NCBI GenBank assembly: GCA_017618515.1
Contig: JAFZUB010000145.1
Coordinates: forward strand, 1 to 33,096
Length of the DNA: 33,096 nt
Reading direction: 5' to 3'
Source of the DNA: Bacteroidaceae bacterium
Lineage (GTDB): Bacteria; Bacteroidota; Bacteroidia; Bacteroidales; Bacteroidaceae
In this document: positions 14,722 through 22,719 of the stretch, one piece after another
Layout: the number at the start of each line of letters is the position of its first letter
Numbering within the stretch: position 1 is the first letter of the stretch
Notes under the pieces: model-generated
Databases searched by the model: none
Seen by the model: only the letters and a program-made list of their open reading frames with translations
What the model was told of the DNA's origin: nothing
Translations under genes and position numbers: made by a program

Positions 14722-15870
14722 TTATCCTAAGAATCCGAGCAGAGCACCTGCAGCGATGGCGGAGCCAATTACTCCTGCTACATTGGGACCCATGGCGTGC
14801 ATGAGCAGATAGTTGTGCTTGTCGTACTTGAGGCCCATATTCTGCGAGATGCGCGCAGCCATCGGCACAGCACTCACACCGGCGTTGCCGATGAGCGGGT
14901 TGAGCTTCTTATGCTGCGGCAGGAAGAGATTCATCACCTTGACGAAGCATACGCCCGAGCATGTGGCAATGGCAAAAGCTACGGCGCCGAGGATGAATAT
15001 CTTGATGGTGTCGGCGGTAAGGAACTCACTGGCCTGAGTGGAGCATCCCACGGTGAGACCGAGCAGTATCACCACGATGTCGTTGAGCGACGAGCCGGCT
15101 GTCTTGGCGAGGCGCGTTGTCTTGGTGGACTCCTTCAGCAGATTGCCGAAGAACAGCACGCCGAGCAGTGGCAGACCTGACGGGATAATCATCGCCGTCA
15201 TCAGCGGTCCCACGATGGGGAAGATAATCTTCTCTGTCTGGCTTACCTTGCGGGCAGGCTTCATGCGTATGACGCGCTCTTTCTTGGTGGTCAGCAGGCG
15301 CATGAAGAACGGCTGTATCACCGGCACAAGCGCCATGTAAGAGTAGGCGCATACGGCGATTGCTCCCATTAGGTTGGGCGCCAGCTTCGAGGAGAGGAAG
15401 ATGGCCGTGGGGCCATCTGCTCCGCCGATGATGGCTATACCAGCCGCCTGATTGGGCTCAAAGCCGAGCAACAGGGCTATGATATAGGCTCCGAAGATGC
15501 CAAACTGCGCTGCGCCACCCACCAGCAGCAACTTGGGGTTGGCCAGCAGGGCCGTGAAGTCGGTCATCGCGCCGATACCGAGGAATATGAGTGGCGGATA
15601 CCACCCGTCTTTCACGCCCGAGTAGAAGAAGTTGAGTACTGAGTTGTCTTCGTAGATGCCCACCTCAAGGCCTATCGACTTGAATGGGATGTTGCCCAGT
15701 ATGATGCCGAAGCCGATGGGGATGAGCAGCAGTGGCTCGAAGTCCTTCTTGATGGCCAGCCAGATGAAGAAGATGCCAACCAGCATCATGATGTAGTTCG
15801 ACCACTCTCCGCAGGCAAAGCCTGTGAAGGTGATGAAATCACCCAGCTTGGTTCCGATAAAGTCCCACAT
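14722..15870 (-). CDS. Na+-translocating decarboxylase beta subunit
   Basis: A 382-residue polytopic inner-membrane protein of the OadB/MmdB/GcdB family. It carries out the biotin-decarboxylation step and exports Na+. Conserved elements are GGADGPTAIFLSSKLAP (containing the Na+-linked Asp), LGLTVGCSTQASEFL and NPLIGNAGVSAVPMAARISQ, with about 10 hydrophobic helices. The operon order mmdA > gamma > carrier > beta supplies its partners and points to methylmalonyl-CoA rather than oxaloacetate as substrate. The start at ATG 15870 is followed by MWDFIGTKLGDFITFTGF. The upstream gap to the carrier gene holds a TAATATGTAATATG repeat. Confidence 0.95.
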   Translation of the reverse strand: MWDFIGTKLGDFITFTGFACGEWSNYIMMLVGIFFIWLAIKKDFEPLLLIPIGFGIILGNIPFKSIGLEVGIYEDNSVLNFFYSGVKDGWYPPLIFLGIGAMTDFTALLANPKLLLVGGAAQFGIFGAYIIALLLGFEPNQAAGIAIIGGADGPTAIFLSSKLAPNLMGAIAVCAYSYMALVPVIQPFFMRLLTTKKERVIRMKPARKVSQTEKIIFPIVGPLMTAMIIPSGLPLLGVLFFGNLLKESTKTTRLAKTAGSSLNDIVVILLGLTVGCSTQASEFLTADTIKIFILGAVAFAIATCSGVCFVKVMNLFLPQHKKLNPLIGNAGVSAVPMAARISQNMGLKYDKHNYLLMHAMGPNVAGVIGSAIAAGALLGFLG

Positions 15871-15900
15871 ATAAGATGTAATATGTAATATGTAAGATGT
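15871..15900. repeat. TAATATGTAATATG short repeat between carrier and beta subunit genes
   Basis: The plus strand reads ATAAGATGTAATATGTAATA then TGTAAGATGT. A related run (CATAATATGTAATAATAA) occurs inside menA at 32817-32834. Confidence 0.5.
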
Positions 15901-15916
15901 GAGAAACTAGAGGTTT

Positions 15917-16378
15917 TTATCCGATAGTGAACATGGTGGTGCCCTCCATTACGGAGTCGCCCTTGCTGACGGTGATGGAGGTGATGGTGCCAGCCTTCTC
16001 AGCGGTGATTTCGTTCTCCATCTTCATGGCCTCAAGGATGAGAACCACGTCGCCTACGTTAACCTGCTGGCCAACGGCTACCTTGATGTCGTTGATAGTG
16101 CCGGGCAGCGGAGCCTTGAAGGGAGTGCCTTCGCCGGCAGCTGCAGGAGCAGCAGCGGGGGCTGCGGCGGGCTTGGCAGCAGGAGCTGCGGGCTTGGGTG
16201 CGGGAGCTGCTGCGGGTGCAGCGGGCTTAGCTACGGGCTTGGCAGCCTTTACTTCCTTACCCACGATTTCTACTTCATAGGCCTTGCCGTTAACGGTTAC
16301 GTTGGCCTTGTTGCCTGACAGATTGTCGATGTTCACGGCATACTCTTTGCCGTTGATGATGTACTTATATTCTTTCAT
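15917..16378 (-). CDS. mmdC: Biotin carboxyl carrier subunit of methylmalonyl-CoA decarboxylase
   Basis: A 153-residue carrier. An N-terminal segment (MKEYKYIINGKEYAVNID) is followed by an Ala/Pro-rich flexible linker (about 45-83) and a C-terminal biotinyl domain. The biotinylation motif EAMKMEN places the modified lysine at residue 119. It shuttles the carboxyl group from the alpha subunit to the membrane beta subunit. The linker and PFKAPLPGTI entry are standard for this family. It is flanked by the gamma subunit (37 bases upstream) and beta subunit (46 bases downstream) in the same operon. Confidence 0.95.
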   Translation of the reverse strand: MKEYKYIINGKEYAVNIDNLSGNKANVTVNGKAYEVEIVGKEVKAAKPVAKPAAPAAAPAPKPAAPAAKPAAAPAAAPAAAGEGTPFKAPLPGTINDIKVAVGQQVNVGDVVLILEAMKMENEITAEKAGTITSITVSKGDSVMEGTTMFTIG

Positions 16379-16415
16379 TGTTGTAAGTATTTAGTTTTTT
16401 CAATTTTACAATTTC

Positions 16416-17372
16416 TCAGATTCTCATCATTCCCGCCGCAATCATTTCTGCCTTGTCGGCCCACGGCGAGACGCTAGGGTTGATGGTGATGACTCCGCTC
16501 TCCTCGTCGTGGGCCAACTCGGCTTGCAAGGCGAGGGCGATGAGTGCTACGTCGAGGTCTTCGTCGCCGGTACCTGCAGTAGCCTCAGTCACTGCCATGA
16601 TGGCAGCCACCGTGGCGGCATCGTCAGCGCCGCCGACTGGCTTGGTCTTGGTGGGAGTAACCAGCGGTGCGGTAGGAGCAGCAGTGGAGTTCTTGTCGCG
16701 GAATAGCTTGCCGAAGAACTTGAAGAACAGATACAAGAGCAGCAGGCAGGAGAATACCACGCCCATCGCCATGAAGGCCATGGCAAAGCCGTAGGGGTCT
16801 TTCTCCTTAAACTCAGCAATCTTGTTGTTCTTCTTCGCCTGCTCGTAGTCGTTGGCTTGGGTTGGGGTGGGGCGGTCGCATACGCGCCATATGCCCCTCT
16901 TGAAGTCCTTGGCCCACGACTTGCTTTCGGTGAGGTCTTCGGGAATTGTGAGCGAGTCAATCAGGTCGATGCCATTGCCGCTGAAGAGAGCTACGATATC
17001 GCCGGCCTGCAGCGTGAAGTTGGTGTGCTGCAGTCCTAGGTTGTCATTGCCGTCGGCATACAGCACTATGCAGTTCTGCGGGGTAACCTTAGTGATAGGA
17101 TTGCCCGTCGGAATGAGGTGCATCTTCTTTATGCGCTCGGGCGCTGTGAGCTCCTTGTCGAGGGCGGCGGGATTGTTGGTGATATAGAATCCGCCGAGGT
17201 TTTGGGTGCCGTACGACGTGTTCTGTATCTCAATCCATGCCGTGCCTTCGGGGCCATTGCCCAGCCCCACCTCGCTCAGGCGCAGACTCTGCAGGCCGTC
17301 GGCCAACGTTCCCATCGGGAGGAGCGTCAGCAGTGCGACCACCAGAATAATTATCTTATTTGACAATTTCAC
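16416..17372 (-). CDS. Lamin-tail domain fused to OadG-type gamma subunit
   Basis: A 318-residue membrane protein. It has a signal peptide (residues 1-24), a lamin-tail-like beta domain (about 28-165, LRLSEVGLGNGPEGTAWIEI, GFYITNN, IVLYADG, GDIVALFSGNG), and a transmembrane helix at about 195-220 (YGFAMAFMAMGVVFSCLLLLYLFFKFF) like the OadG anchor of Na+-pumping decarboxylases. A C-terminal region contains Pro/Thr/Ala-rich sequence and a conserved EESGVITINPSVSPWADKAEM-type tail. The gamma subunit assembles alpha, beta and carrier. The lamin-tail domain would face the periplasm. GTG 17372 is my preferred start; TTG 17381 is in frame, and both lie in a TTCAATG-family repeat. Conventional OadG is about 80-100 residues, so this is a large fusion, known in Bacteroidetes. 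Confidence 0.88.
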   Translation of the reverse strand: MKLSNKIIILVVALLTLLPMGTLADGLQSLRLSEVGLGNGPEGTAWIEIQNTSYGTQNLGGFYITNNPAALDKELTAPERIKKMHLIPTGNPITKVTPQNCIVLYADGNDNLGLQHTNFTLQAGDIVALFSGNGIDLIDSLTIPEDLTESKSWAKDFKRGIWRVCDRPTPTQANDYEQAKKNNKIAEFKEKDPYGFAMAFMAMGVVFSCLLLLYLFFKFFGKLFRDKNSTAAPTAPLVTPTKTKPVGGADDAATVAAIMAVTEATAGTGDEDLDVALIALALQAELAHDEESGVITINPSVSPWADKAEMIAAGMMRI

Positions 17373-17410
17373 AATGCTCAATGTTCAATGTTCAATTCTC
17401 AATGTCCAAT
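17371..17410. repeat. TTCAATG-family repeat between mmdA and the gamma-subunit gene
   Basis: The plus strand begins ACAATGCTCAATGTTCAATG and continues TTCAATTCTCAATGTCCAAT. It fills almost the whole intergenic gap and reaches the start codon of the gamma-subunit gene. Confidence 0.8.
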
Positions 17411-17413
17411 ACC

Positions 17414-18967
17414 CTAGAGAGGAATATTTCCGTGCTTCTTTGCCGGACGGGTCTGGCGCTTGTTCTGGAGTATAGCCAAAGCGCGGCAGATGCGGAAGCG
17501 GGTATTCTTAGGCTCGATGATATCGTCGATGTAACCATAGCTAGCAGCCTGGTAAGGATTGTTGAAGAGCTCGTTGTACTCCTCCTCCTTCTCGGCGAGG
17601 AATGCCTTCGGGTCTTCGGCCTCCTTGGCGGCCTTGGCGTAGAGCACAGCTACAGCACCCTTGCTACCCATCACGGCCATCTCGGCGGCGGGCCAAGCAT
17701 AGTTGAGGTCAGCCTTGAGCTGCTTGCAGCCCATCACGATGTGGGAGCCGCCATAGCTCTTGCGCAGTGTAACAGTCACCTTGGGCACCGTAGCCTCGCC
17801 ATAGGCGAAGAGCAGCTTTGCACCGTGGTCGATCACTGCGTTGTACTCCTGGCCTGTGCCCGGCAGGAAGCCCGGCACGTCAACGAGCGTCACGATAGGA
17901 ATGTTGAAGGCATCGCAGAACCTTACGAAGCGGGCGCCCTTGCGGCTGGCATTGCAGTCAAGCACACCGGCATACACCTTGGGCTGGTTGGCAACGATAC
18001 CAACACTCTGGCCATTGAAGCGGGCGAAGCCCACGATGATATTCTTAGCAAAATTACGGTGTACCTCCATAAACTCACCATTGTCGACGATGGAGCCAAT
18101 CACCTCATACATGTCGTAAGCCTTGTTGGGATCGTCAGGCAGTATATCGTTGAGAGCCTCCTCAGTGCGGTTGACGGGGTCGTTGCACTCCACGCGCGGA
18201 GTGGTCTCCATATTGTTCTGCGGAATGTAGGAGATGAGCCTACGGATATTCTGAGCCAGTTCCTCCTCGCTGGAGCAGGTGAAGTGAGCCACGCCACTCT
18301 TGGTGCCATGCACGGAAGCGCCACCCAGGTTCTCCTGAGTAACTTCTTCGCCTGTCACGCTCTTCACTACGGCGGGACCGGTGAGGAACATGTAGCTCAC
18401 GTCCTCCAACATGAAGATGAAGTCAGTGATGGCGGGAGAATAAACAGCACCGCCGGCGCAGGGACCGCAGATAGCCGAGATCTGTGGTACTACACCCGAG
18501 GCCTCGATATTGCGCTGGAAGATGTTGGCATAGCCAGCAAGAGCATTCACGCCCTCCTGGATACGAGCGCCGCCCGAGTCGTTAAGGCCGATGCAGGGCA
18601 CGCCCATCTTCATAGCCTCGTCCATCACCTTGCAGATCTTCTCCGACATAGTCTCGGAGAGGGAGCCTGCGTTAACAGTGAAGTCCTGTGCGAACACATA
18701 CACCAGACGACCGTCGATGGTGCCGCTACCGGTAACCACGCCGTCGCCGGGGAACTGCTTCTTCTCCATGCCGAAGTTGTGGCAACGGTGGAGCTTAAAC
18801 ATATCCATTTCTTCGAAGCTGCCCTCGTCAAGGAGCAGATCCACTCTCTCGCGAGCGGTAAGCTTACCCTTCTCGTGCTGCTTATCGATAGCCTTCTGGC
18901 CACCACCCAAACGGGCTGCGGCACGCCTCTCGACAAGCTTCTTGATGTTTTCCAGTTGTTTGCTCAT
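17414..18967 (-). CDS. mmdA: Methylmalonyl-CoA decarboxylase alpha subunit (carboxyltransferase)
   Basis: A 517-residue carboxyltransferase of the propionyl-CoA carboxylase beta/MmdA family. It moves the carboxyl group of methylmalonyl-CoA to biotin on the carrier. Motifs: [29 protein letters not shown] (first oxyanion hole), [32 protein letters not shown] and GGSHIVMG in the C-terminal crotonase half. The same fold serves acyl-CoA carboxylases, but the OadB, OadG and carrier genes downstream favour the Na+-pumping decarboxylase. First gene of the operon, with a TAACTTCG box at 19003-19010. A methylmalonyl-CoA epimerase gene, often adjacent, is absent. Codons TTA, CTA and TCA are avoided, so the opposite strand is open along the whole gene. 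Confidence 0.95.
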   Translation of the reverse strand: MSKQLENIKKLVERRAAARLGGGQKAIDKQHEKGKLTARERVDLLLDEGSFEEMDMFKLHRCHNFGMEKKQFPGDGVVTGSGTIDGRLVYVFAQDFTVNAGSLSETMSEKICKVMDEAMKMGVPCIGLNDSGGARIQEGVNALAGYANIFQRNIEASGVVPQISAICGPCAGGAVYSPAITDFIFMLEDVSYMFLTGPAVVKSVTGEEVTQENLGGASVHGTKSGVAHFTCSSEEELAQNIRRLISYIPQNNMETTPRVECNDPVNRTEEALNDILPDDPNKAYDMYEVIGSIVDNGEFMEVHRNFAKNIIVGFARFNGQSVGIVANQPKVYAGVLDCNASRKGARFVRFCDAFNIPIVTLVDVPGFLPGTGQEYNAVIDHGAKLLFAYGEATVPKVTVTLRKSYGGSHIVMGCKQLKADLNYAWPAAEMAVMGSKGAVAVLYAKAAKEAEDPKAFLAEKEEEYNELFNNPYQAASYGYIDDIIEPKNTRFRICRALAILQNKRQTRPAKKHGNIPL

Positions 18968-19002
18968 AAAAACAAAGTATTTTAGATTTATAATTTCCGC
19001 CG

Positions 19003-19010
19003 CGAAGTTA
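19003..19010 (-). promoter_or_regulatory. Likely -7 box (TAACTTCG) for the mmdA operon
   Basis: One mismatch to TAnnTTTG on the minus strand, 35 bases before ATG 18967, just after an A/T-rich run. No clear -33 element. Confidence 0.5.
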
Positions 19011-19170
19011 CAAAAAAAACTTCATATACCTTATCTAATAAAAAAGAAATTTCCCAACAAAGGTCGCTTTTATTTTCAGGAGGGTGTTAGAATTGTTGTT
19101 TTGGGCTTTGTTCCACTCCGATGGAAATCAGAACTAACATTATATTTATTACCTATTGGAAACGCCCACT

Positions 19171-19188
19171 TTTTGTTGTATAACAAAA
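19171..19188. promoter_or_regulatory. Inverted repeat upstream of the MATE gene
   Basis: TTTTGTT-GTAT-AACAAAA (7-bp arms), with its downstream edge 21 bases before the -7 box at 19210. It therefore overlaps the -33 region and could be an operator. No regulator gene is adjacent. Confidence 0.3.
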
Positions 19189-19209
19189 TCAAAACTCAAA
19201 GTTTTTTCG

Positions 19210-19217
19210 TAACTTTG
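19210..19217 (+). promoter_or_regulatory. -7 box (TAACTTTG) for the MATE gene
   Basis: An exact TAnnTTTG match; the ATG follows after 7 bases, implying a near-leaderless mRNA. Confidence 0.65.
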
Positions 19218-19224
19218 CACGCTG

Positions 19225-20580
19225 ATGGATGATAAAGCATCATTTTTGGAACTGGGTACGCAGCCGATAGGGCGTCTGCTGCTGAAGTACGCGGCGCCTG
19301 CAGTGATAGCGATGACGGCGTCGTCGCTCTATAATATCGTGGACGCGATTTTCATAGGGCAGGGTGTCGGTCCGCTGGCTATCGCGGGCATTTCGCTGAC
19401 TTTCCCAGTGATGCAGATGACGGCAGCCTTCGGTGCTATGATTGGCGTGGGTGCGAGCACACTGCTCTCTATCAAGCTGGGGGAGCGCGACTACGACACG
19501 GCACGCCGTATACTGGGCAACGTGGTGGTGCTGAACATTATCATGGGTCTGGTGCTGGGTACGCTGATGCTGTGTTTCATCGACCCGATACTTTTCTTCT
19601 TCGGTGCCACCGAGCAGACGGTAAGCTATGCCCGCGACTTTATGATGGTGATCATGGCGGGCAACGTGATTACGCACCTTTACTTTGGCCTTAACGCAAT
19701 GCTACGCGCCGCTTCGCAGCCTCGTAACGCAATGATGGCCACCATCTACAGCGTGATTCTCAACGTGATGCTGTGTCCGTTGTTCATCTATGTCTTCGGC
19801 TGGGGCATTAGGGGCGCGGCGCTGGCCACGATGTTGTCCCAGGCCACAGTGCTGGTGTGGCAGTTCCATCTGTTTAATAACAAGAGGGAGTTTATCCGTT
19901 TTCAGCGTGGCATATACAAGTTGAGGAAACGCATCGTGAAGGCTTCGTTTATGATTGGCATGTCGCCGTTCCTTATCAACCTCACGGGCTGCACGGTGGC
20001 CATATTCATCAATAAGAGTCTGCTGCTATACGGCAACGACCTGGACGTGGCAGCCTACGGCATGTGCAACCGTGTGGCGTTTTTCTTCATCATGATTGTG
20101 CTGGGCCTGTGCCAGGGCATGCAGCCTATCGTGGGCTACAACCATGGGGCGCGCAACATTCAGCGAGTGCGCTCCACCCTGATTAAGACTATCATCTGTG
20201 CTACAGTGGTGGTATGCGTGGGTGGTTTGGTAGGTATGCTGTTCCCGCGCCAGCTGATACGCTGCTTCACGACTGATGAACACCTAATTGAGTTGTCGGT
20301 GCATTATGTGTATATATTGTTCTGCACGCTGCCTATCATAGGCTTCCAGATTGTGGTGACGAACTACTTCCAAAGCATCGGCGTGGTGAAGAAGAGTATA
20401 TTCCTGTCGCTGTCGCGCCAGCTGATTTTCCTTATCCCTGCAGTGGTGATTCTGCCGCGGTTCTTGGGTGTGGACGGCGTGTTCTGGTCCATCCCTGTGG
20501 GCGATGTGGCGGCGACGTTCACTACGGCTATCTTGTTGTGGTTCGAAATGCGTAGGACAAGGGAAAGAGCCACCCTCTAG
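19225..20580 (+). CDS. MATE family efflux transporter
   Basis: A 451-residue inner-membrane protein with about 12 helices. The opening LGTQPIGRLLLKYAAPAVIAMTASSLYNIVDAIFIGQGVGPLAIAGISL is the MATE (MatE/NorM/DinF-type) N-terminal signature. The second half repeats it (FMIGMSPFLINLTGCTVAIFINKSLLLYGN..., GMQPIVGYNHGARN). It exports drugs or metabolites using Na+ or H+ gradients; the substrate is not visible. ATG 19225 is fixed by the promoter just upstream. It is divergent from mmdA, and a phosphodiesterase gene follows after 39 bases containing a TTCAATG-family repeat. Confidence 0.94.
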   Translation: MDDKASFLELGTQPIGRLLLKYAAPAVIAMTASSLYNIVDAIFIGQGVGPLAIAGISLTFPVMQMTAAFGAMIGVGASTLLSIKLGERDYDTARRILGNVVVLNIIMGLVLGTLMLCFIDPILFFFGATEQTVSYARDFMMVIMAGNVITHLYFGLNAMLRAASQPRNAMMATIYSVILNVMLCPLFIYVFGWGIRGAALATMLSQATVLVWQFHLFNNKREFIRFQRGIYKLRKRIVKASFMIGMSPFLINLTGCTVAIFINKSLLLYGNDLDVAAYGMCNRVAFFFIMIVLGLCQGMQPIVGYNHGARNIQRVRSTLIKTIICATVVVCVGGLVGMLFPRQLIRCFTTDEHLIELSVHYVYILFCTLPIIGFQIVVTNYFQSIGVVKKSIFLSLSRQLIFLIPAVVILPRFLGVDGVFWSIPVGDVAATFTTAILLWFEMRRTRERATL

Positions 20581-20595
20581 TCCAAAGTATAATGG

Positions 20596-20619
20596 TTAAT
20601 ACTCAATGTTCAATGTCCA
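20596..20619. repeat. TTCAATG-family repeat before the phosphodiesterase gene
   Basis: The plus strand reads TTAATACTCAATGTTCAATG then TCCA, running straight into ATG 20620. No Shine-Dalgarno sequence is visible. Confidence 0.7.
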
Positions 20620-21132
20620 ATGAAACGCATCCTTCTACTCTCTGACACCCATGCATATTGGGACCCTCGTTTTGCGGACTATATCGCGCCGTGTGACGAG
20701 GTTTGGCACGCGGGCGACATGTGCTACTACGAGCATGCGCAACGCTTCGCGGAGCTAAAGCCGTTTCGTGCTGTGTGCGGCAATTGCGACGGGGGCGATC
20801 TGCGTAGCGTCTATCCTGAGGTGCTGCGCTGGCGGTGCGAACAGGTGGAGGTGCTGATGAAGCATATCGGGGGTTATCCTGGCCACTACGATCTTTCGGC
20901 AAGGAAATATCTGCAGGAACTGCAGAACTGCGATGCCGGGTGCTCTAAATTGTTTATCGCCGGACACAGTCATATTCTTAAAGTGCAGTACGACGAGCGT
21001 CTCCAGCTACTTCATATCAATCCCGGGGCTGCGGGGCTGCAGGGGTGGCAGAGTGTGCGCACCCTTGTCCGCTTTACCATCGACGGGGCTGACATCAAGG
21101 ATTTGGAGGTGATAGAGCTGGGAAAACTGTAA
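20620..21132 (+). CDS. YfcE-like metallophosphodiesterase
   Basis: A 170-residue calcineurin-like phosphoesterase. The metal-binding motifs are in order: LLSDTH (Asp9, His11), HAGDM, VCGNCDGGD and IAGHSH. GNCD in place of GNH is characteristic of the YfcE/MJ0936 branch, which has Mn2+-dependent phosphodiesterase activity on artificial substrates; the natural substrate is unknown. Probably cytoplasmic. ATG 20620 directly abuts an intergenic repeat. It is likely cotranscribed with the MATE gene and ends before a strong terminator at 21150-21181. Confidence 0.92.
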   Translation: MKRILLLSDTHAYWDPRFADYIAPCDEVWHAGDMCYYEHAQRFAELKPFRAVCGNCDGGDLRSVYPEVLRWRCEQVEVLMKHIGGYPGHYDLSARKYLQELQNCDAGCSKLFIAGHSHILKVQYDERLQLLHINPGAAGLQGWQSVRTLVRFTIDGADIKDLEVIELGKL

Positions 21133-21149
21133 ATATAAGACAATAAGCA

Positions 21150-21181
21150 AGCGGAGCCTGACTATAAAGTCGGGCTCCGCT
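21150..21181. terminator. Terminator between phosphodiesterase and gdhA
   Basis: A stem AGCGGAGCCTGAC / GTCGGGCTCCGCT (13 bp with one G-T pair) and loop TATAAA, followed on the plus strand by ATTATTATTTATT. Located between convergent genes, so it may serve both. Confidence 0.8.
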
Positions 21182-21204
21182 ATTATTATTTATTGGTGCA
21201 TGCG

Positions 21205-22542
21205 CTACACGATACCCTGAGCCATCATGGCTTTGGCTACTTTAATGAAGCCGGCGATGTTGGCTCCCTTGACATAGTTGATGTAGCCGTCGGGCTCGGT
21301 GCCGTACTTAAGGCAGTTGGCGTGGATGTCCTCCATGATTATGTGGAGTCTGTTGTCTACCTCCTCTGCTGTCCAGGAGAGGCGCTCGGAGTTCTGGCTC
21401 ATCTCGAGTCCGCTCACGCTTACGCCGCCTGCGTTAGCAGCCTTGCCAGGAGCGTAGAGTATCTTGGCCTTCTGGAAGACGCGGATGGCTCCGGGGGTGG
21501 AGGGCATGTTGGCGCCTTCGCTAACGGCGATGACTCCATTGTTGACGAGTGCCTGTGCTGCCTCTTCGCTTATCTCATTCTGGGTGGCGGAGGGGAGGGC
21601 GATATCGGCTTTCTCGTTCCAGGGCTTCTGACCTGCCACATACTTGGCGGTGGGGTATACATCAACATACTCGCGGATGCGGCCACGGTAGATATTCTTA
21701 AGCTCCATGATGTAGTCGAGCTTGGCGCGGTCGATGCCGTCGGGATCGTAGATGTAGCCGTCGCTGTCGCTCATGGTGAGCACCTTGCCGCCCAGCTGCA
21801 GCACCTTCTCTGCGGTGTACTGTGCTACGTTGCCGGCGCCACTGATGAGCACGGTCTTACCCTCAACGCTGAGTCCGCGGGTCTTGAGCATCTCTTGCAG
21901 GAAATAGACATTGCCGTAGCCGGTGGCTTCGGGGCGTATGAGTGAGCCACCAAACTCGCGGCCCTTGCCGGTGAGCACACCGCTAAACTCGTGGGTGAGT
22001 TTCTTATACATGCCAAACATGTAGCCTACCTCGCGGCCGCCTACGCCGATGTCGCCTGCGGGCACGTCAACGTCGGGACCAATGTTGCGGGTGAGCTCAA
22101 GCATGAAGGCCTGGCAGAAACGCATTACCTCGGCGTTGCTCTTGCCGCGGGGCGAGAAGTCGCTACCGCCCTTGGCACCGCCCATGGGAAGGGTAGTGAG
22201 GGAGTTCTTGAAGGTCTGCTCGAAGGCTAGGAACTTAAGGATGCCGAGGTTGACGGAGGCGTGGAAGCGGATGCCGCCCTTGTAGGGGCCGATGGCATTG
22301 TTGTGCTGCACACGGTAGCCCATGTTGGTCTGGATGCGGCCGCTGTCGTCCTGCCAGCTGACGCGGAAGGTGTAGATGCGGTCGGGGATGCAGAGGCGCT
22401 CGATGAGGTTGGCTTTGTCAAACTCGGGGTGCTTGTTGTACTCTTCTTCGATGGTACCGAGAACCTCTTCTACTGCTTGGTGATACTCGGGCTCACCAGG
22501 AAATCTTAGTCTCAGATCTTCTAATACTTTTTGTGCGTTCAT
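21205..22542 (-). CDS. gdhA: NADP-specific glutamate dehydrogenase
   Basis: A 445-residue hexameric GDH that forms glutamate from 2-oxoglutarate and ammonia. Motifs: GPYKGGIRFH, PMGGAKGGSDFSPRGKS (catalytic lysine region), VPAGDIGVGGREVGYMFG and the nucleotide site ISGAGNVAQYTAEK. Length and the SDSDGYIYDP block fit the NADP-dependent bacterial type; cofactor preference is inferred. I chose ATG 22542 (MNAQKVLEDLRLRFPGEPEY), the family's normal start, rather than the longer frame. It stands alone with its own -7 box at 22582-22589 and a terminator at 21150-21181. Confidence 0.96.
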   Translation of the reverse strand: MNAQKVLEDLRLRFPGEPEYHQAVEEVLGTIEEEYNKHPEFDKANLIERLCIPDRIYTFRVSWQDDSGRIQTNMGYRVQHNNAIGPYKGGIRFHASVNLGILKFLAFEQTFKNSLTTLPMGGAKGGSDFSPRGKSNAEVMRFCQAFMLELTRNIGPDVDVPAGDIGVGGREVGYMFGMYKKLTHEFSGVLTGKGREFGGSLIRPEATGYGNVYFLQEMLKTRGLSVEGKTVLISGAGNVAQYTAEKVLQLGGKVLTMSDSDGYIYDPDGIDRAKLDYIMELKNIYRGRIREYVDVYPTAKYVAGQKPWNEKADIALPSATQNEISEEAAQALVNNGVIAVSEGANMPSTPGAIRVFQKAKILYAPGKAANAGGVSVSGLEMSQNSERLSWTAEEVDNRLHIIMEDIHANCLKYGTEPDGYINYVKGANIAGFIKVAKAMMAQGIV

Positions 22543-22581
22543 AATATAATACGTTAAAAAATGAAAGGTTCTTGTCTGTTG

Positions 22582-22589
22582 CAAAATTA
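22582..22589 (-). promoter_or_regulatory. -7 box (TAATTTTG) for gdhA
   Basis: An exact TAnnTTTG match on the minus strand, giving a leader of about 35 bases. No good -33 TTTG. Confidence 0.55.
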
Positions 22590-22656
22590 CAATAAAGTTG
22601 GGAGTCGGGGATTGCAGCACGAGGGTTAATCGTTGACATTTGCAAAAATAATGCAA

Positions 22657-22694
22657 TAAAAAGCGACAGAAAGAAAGTTTTCTGCCGCTTTTTT
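22657..22694 (-). terminator. Terminator after the glycosyltransferase gene
   Basis: An A/U-flanked stem AAAGCG-CAGAAA / TTTCTG-CGCTTT with one internal mismatch, followed on the minus strand by TTTTTATTG. It ends the 27384-22720 operon and separates it from gdhA. Confidence 0.7.
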
Positions 22695-22719
22695 AATACG
22701 AACATTACAAAATGGGGCT

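Noticed and set aside
17360..18985. Plus-strand open frame of 541 codons covering all of mmdA
   Set aside because: It is the mirror frame of a well-expressed gene that avoids TTA, CTA and TCA codons, so few stops arise on the opposite strand. The product has no recognisable motif, while mmdA on the minus strand is unmistakable.
18968..19224. Possible small RNA or riboswitch in the 257-base mmdA/MATE spacer
   Set aside because: I see only two promoters and a short inverted repeat; no known aptamer core or strong long-range pairing could be made out by eye.
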